Shown piece by piece: positions 6,891 to 7,243 of a stretch of 7,243 nucleotides of DNA. Positions within the stretch are counted from its first letter, which is position 1, and each line of letters starts with the position of its first letter. The translations under genes were made by a program, and so were the position numbers. Below the pieces are notes generated by a model that made no database searches, was not told the origin of the DNA, and worked only from the letters and a program-made list of their open reading frames with translations. The stretch spans positions 1-7,243 of the forward strand of contig JAEXNZ010000180.1 in the NCBI GenBank assembly GCA_023439425.1, in the 5' to 3' direction. The stretch comes from Pseudomonadota bacterium. Lineage in GTDB: Bacteria > Pseudomonadota > Gammaproteobacteria > Xanthomonadales > Xanthomonadaceae.

Positions 6891-7202
6891 GGGCTTCGGA
6901 TACATGGCGCAACGCTGCACCGCGCGCGGATTGACGCACCCGGCACGTCCGGCGTCGTGCACAACGTTCGGACGTGGAACCTCGCGGACGTGAATCGGGC
7001 ATCTGGGTCGATTGATTTCTTCAATACTGGAACGCAGTTCTCACCAAATCAGGGCGGATGCGCCATCAAGTTGTATTGACATCGAAATTCCAAGAAACAC
7101 GTCGTTTTTGCCTATTTCTTTGCGATTTTCAGAGGGGCATGGTGCGCGGACGGAGAGTAGATACTCCTTCACAACAGTAAAGTGTGGATGTGCCCTGGTC
7201 GG

Positions 7203-7241
7203 GAGGGTGGCTAATACAACACCCTCATAAGGGGGAATATG
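7203..7241 (+). promoter_or_regulatory. Inverted repeat, possible ribosome binding site and start codon at the window edge
   Basis: GAGGGTG (7203-7209) and CACCCTC (7220-7226) form a perfect 7-bp inverted repeat with a 10-nt loop. AAGGGGG (7229-7235) follows, and an ATG lies at 7239-7241. This could be the leader and start of a gene continuing beyond the window, with the hairpin controlling initiation. Only one further codon is partly visible, so the start is a guess. Confidence 0.3.
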
Positions 7242-7243
7242 CC

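Larger units (their letters stand above)
6839..7243. other. Region without a supported gene, shifting from GC-rich to more AT-rich
   Basis: Short open frames exist on both strands, but none has a recognisable protein, a good ribosome binding site or the codon use of the two large genes. Features seen are a GC hairpin at 6871-6890, three copies of CGGACGTG (one inverted) at 6944-6992, an isolated TTGACA at 7076-7081 without a fitting -10 box, an AT-rich stretch at 7082-7131, and the inverted repeat plus ATG at the right edge. The change in composition may mark a boundary to different DNA or simply a promoter region for a gene further right. Confidence 0.45.

Noticed and set aside
6795..7079. 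Plus-strand open frame of 94 codons
   Set aside because: It starts inside the second repeat copy, crosses hairpins, lacks a ribosome binding site and matches no family I recognise.
7076..7081. TTGACA as a promoter -35 box
   Set aside because: No acceptable -10 hexamer lies 16-18 bp downstream, so a promoter cannot be supported.
7012..7230. Plus-strand open frame of 72 codons near the right edge
   Set aside because: It has no good start signal or recognisable content, and it runs through the AT-rich stretch and the terminal inverted repeat.

Overview
The window is high-GC DNA from a gammaproteobacterium of the Xanthomonadaceae. Stenotrophomonas (maltophilia group) is the most likely genus. 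The best clue is a set of short intergenic hairpins that begin with GTAG and continue into a GCC-ACGC stem. They look like the SMAG (Stenotrophomonas maltophilia GTAG) palindromes. No marker gene fixes the species, so this assignment is inference from repeat type, base composition and codon use.

Positions 1-6333 hold two large genes on the plus strand that form a tight, probably translationally coupled pair. The first is open at the left edge. It encodes the last ~897 residues of a modular surface or periplasmic protein: six visible Ig/cadherin-like repeats, each closed by a conserved cysteine pair, then a DUF11-type domain, an SdrD B-like domain and a degenerate OmpA-like tail. Its stop codon lies inside the ribosome binding site of the second gene. 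The second gene encodes a signal-peptide-bearing protein of 1208 residues, with a periplasmic N-terminal third and a long C-terminal beta-barrel that ends in an aromatic residue. The simplest reading is a cell-envelope module in which the barrel protein sits in the outer membrane and works with the repeat protein. The function is not known from the sequence. Two runs of 9 and 8 G near the end of the barrel gene could make it phase-variable.

Positions 6334-7243 contain no convincing complete gene. The first part (6334-6507) has short hairpins and an imperfect short repeat. The middle (6503-6838) holds two ~148-bp direct copies, 183 bp apart, of a repeat that ends in an inverted SMAG-like hairpin. 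Another SMAG-like hairpin lies between them in the opposite orientation, so the second copy is a 167-bp unit bounded by GTAG...CTAC. The last part (6839-7243) has a strong GC-rich hairpin, then becomes noticeably more AT-rich. It ends with an inverted repeat, a purine-rich possible ribosome binding site and an ATG at the very edge, which may start a gene lying outside the window.
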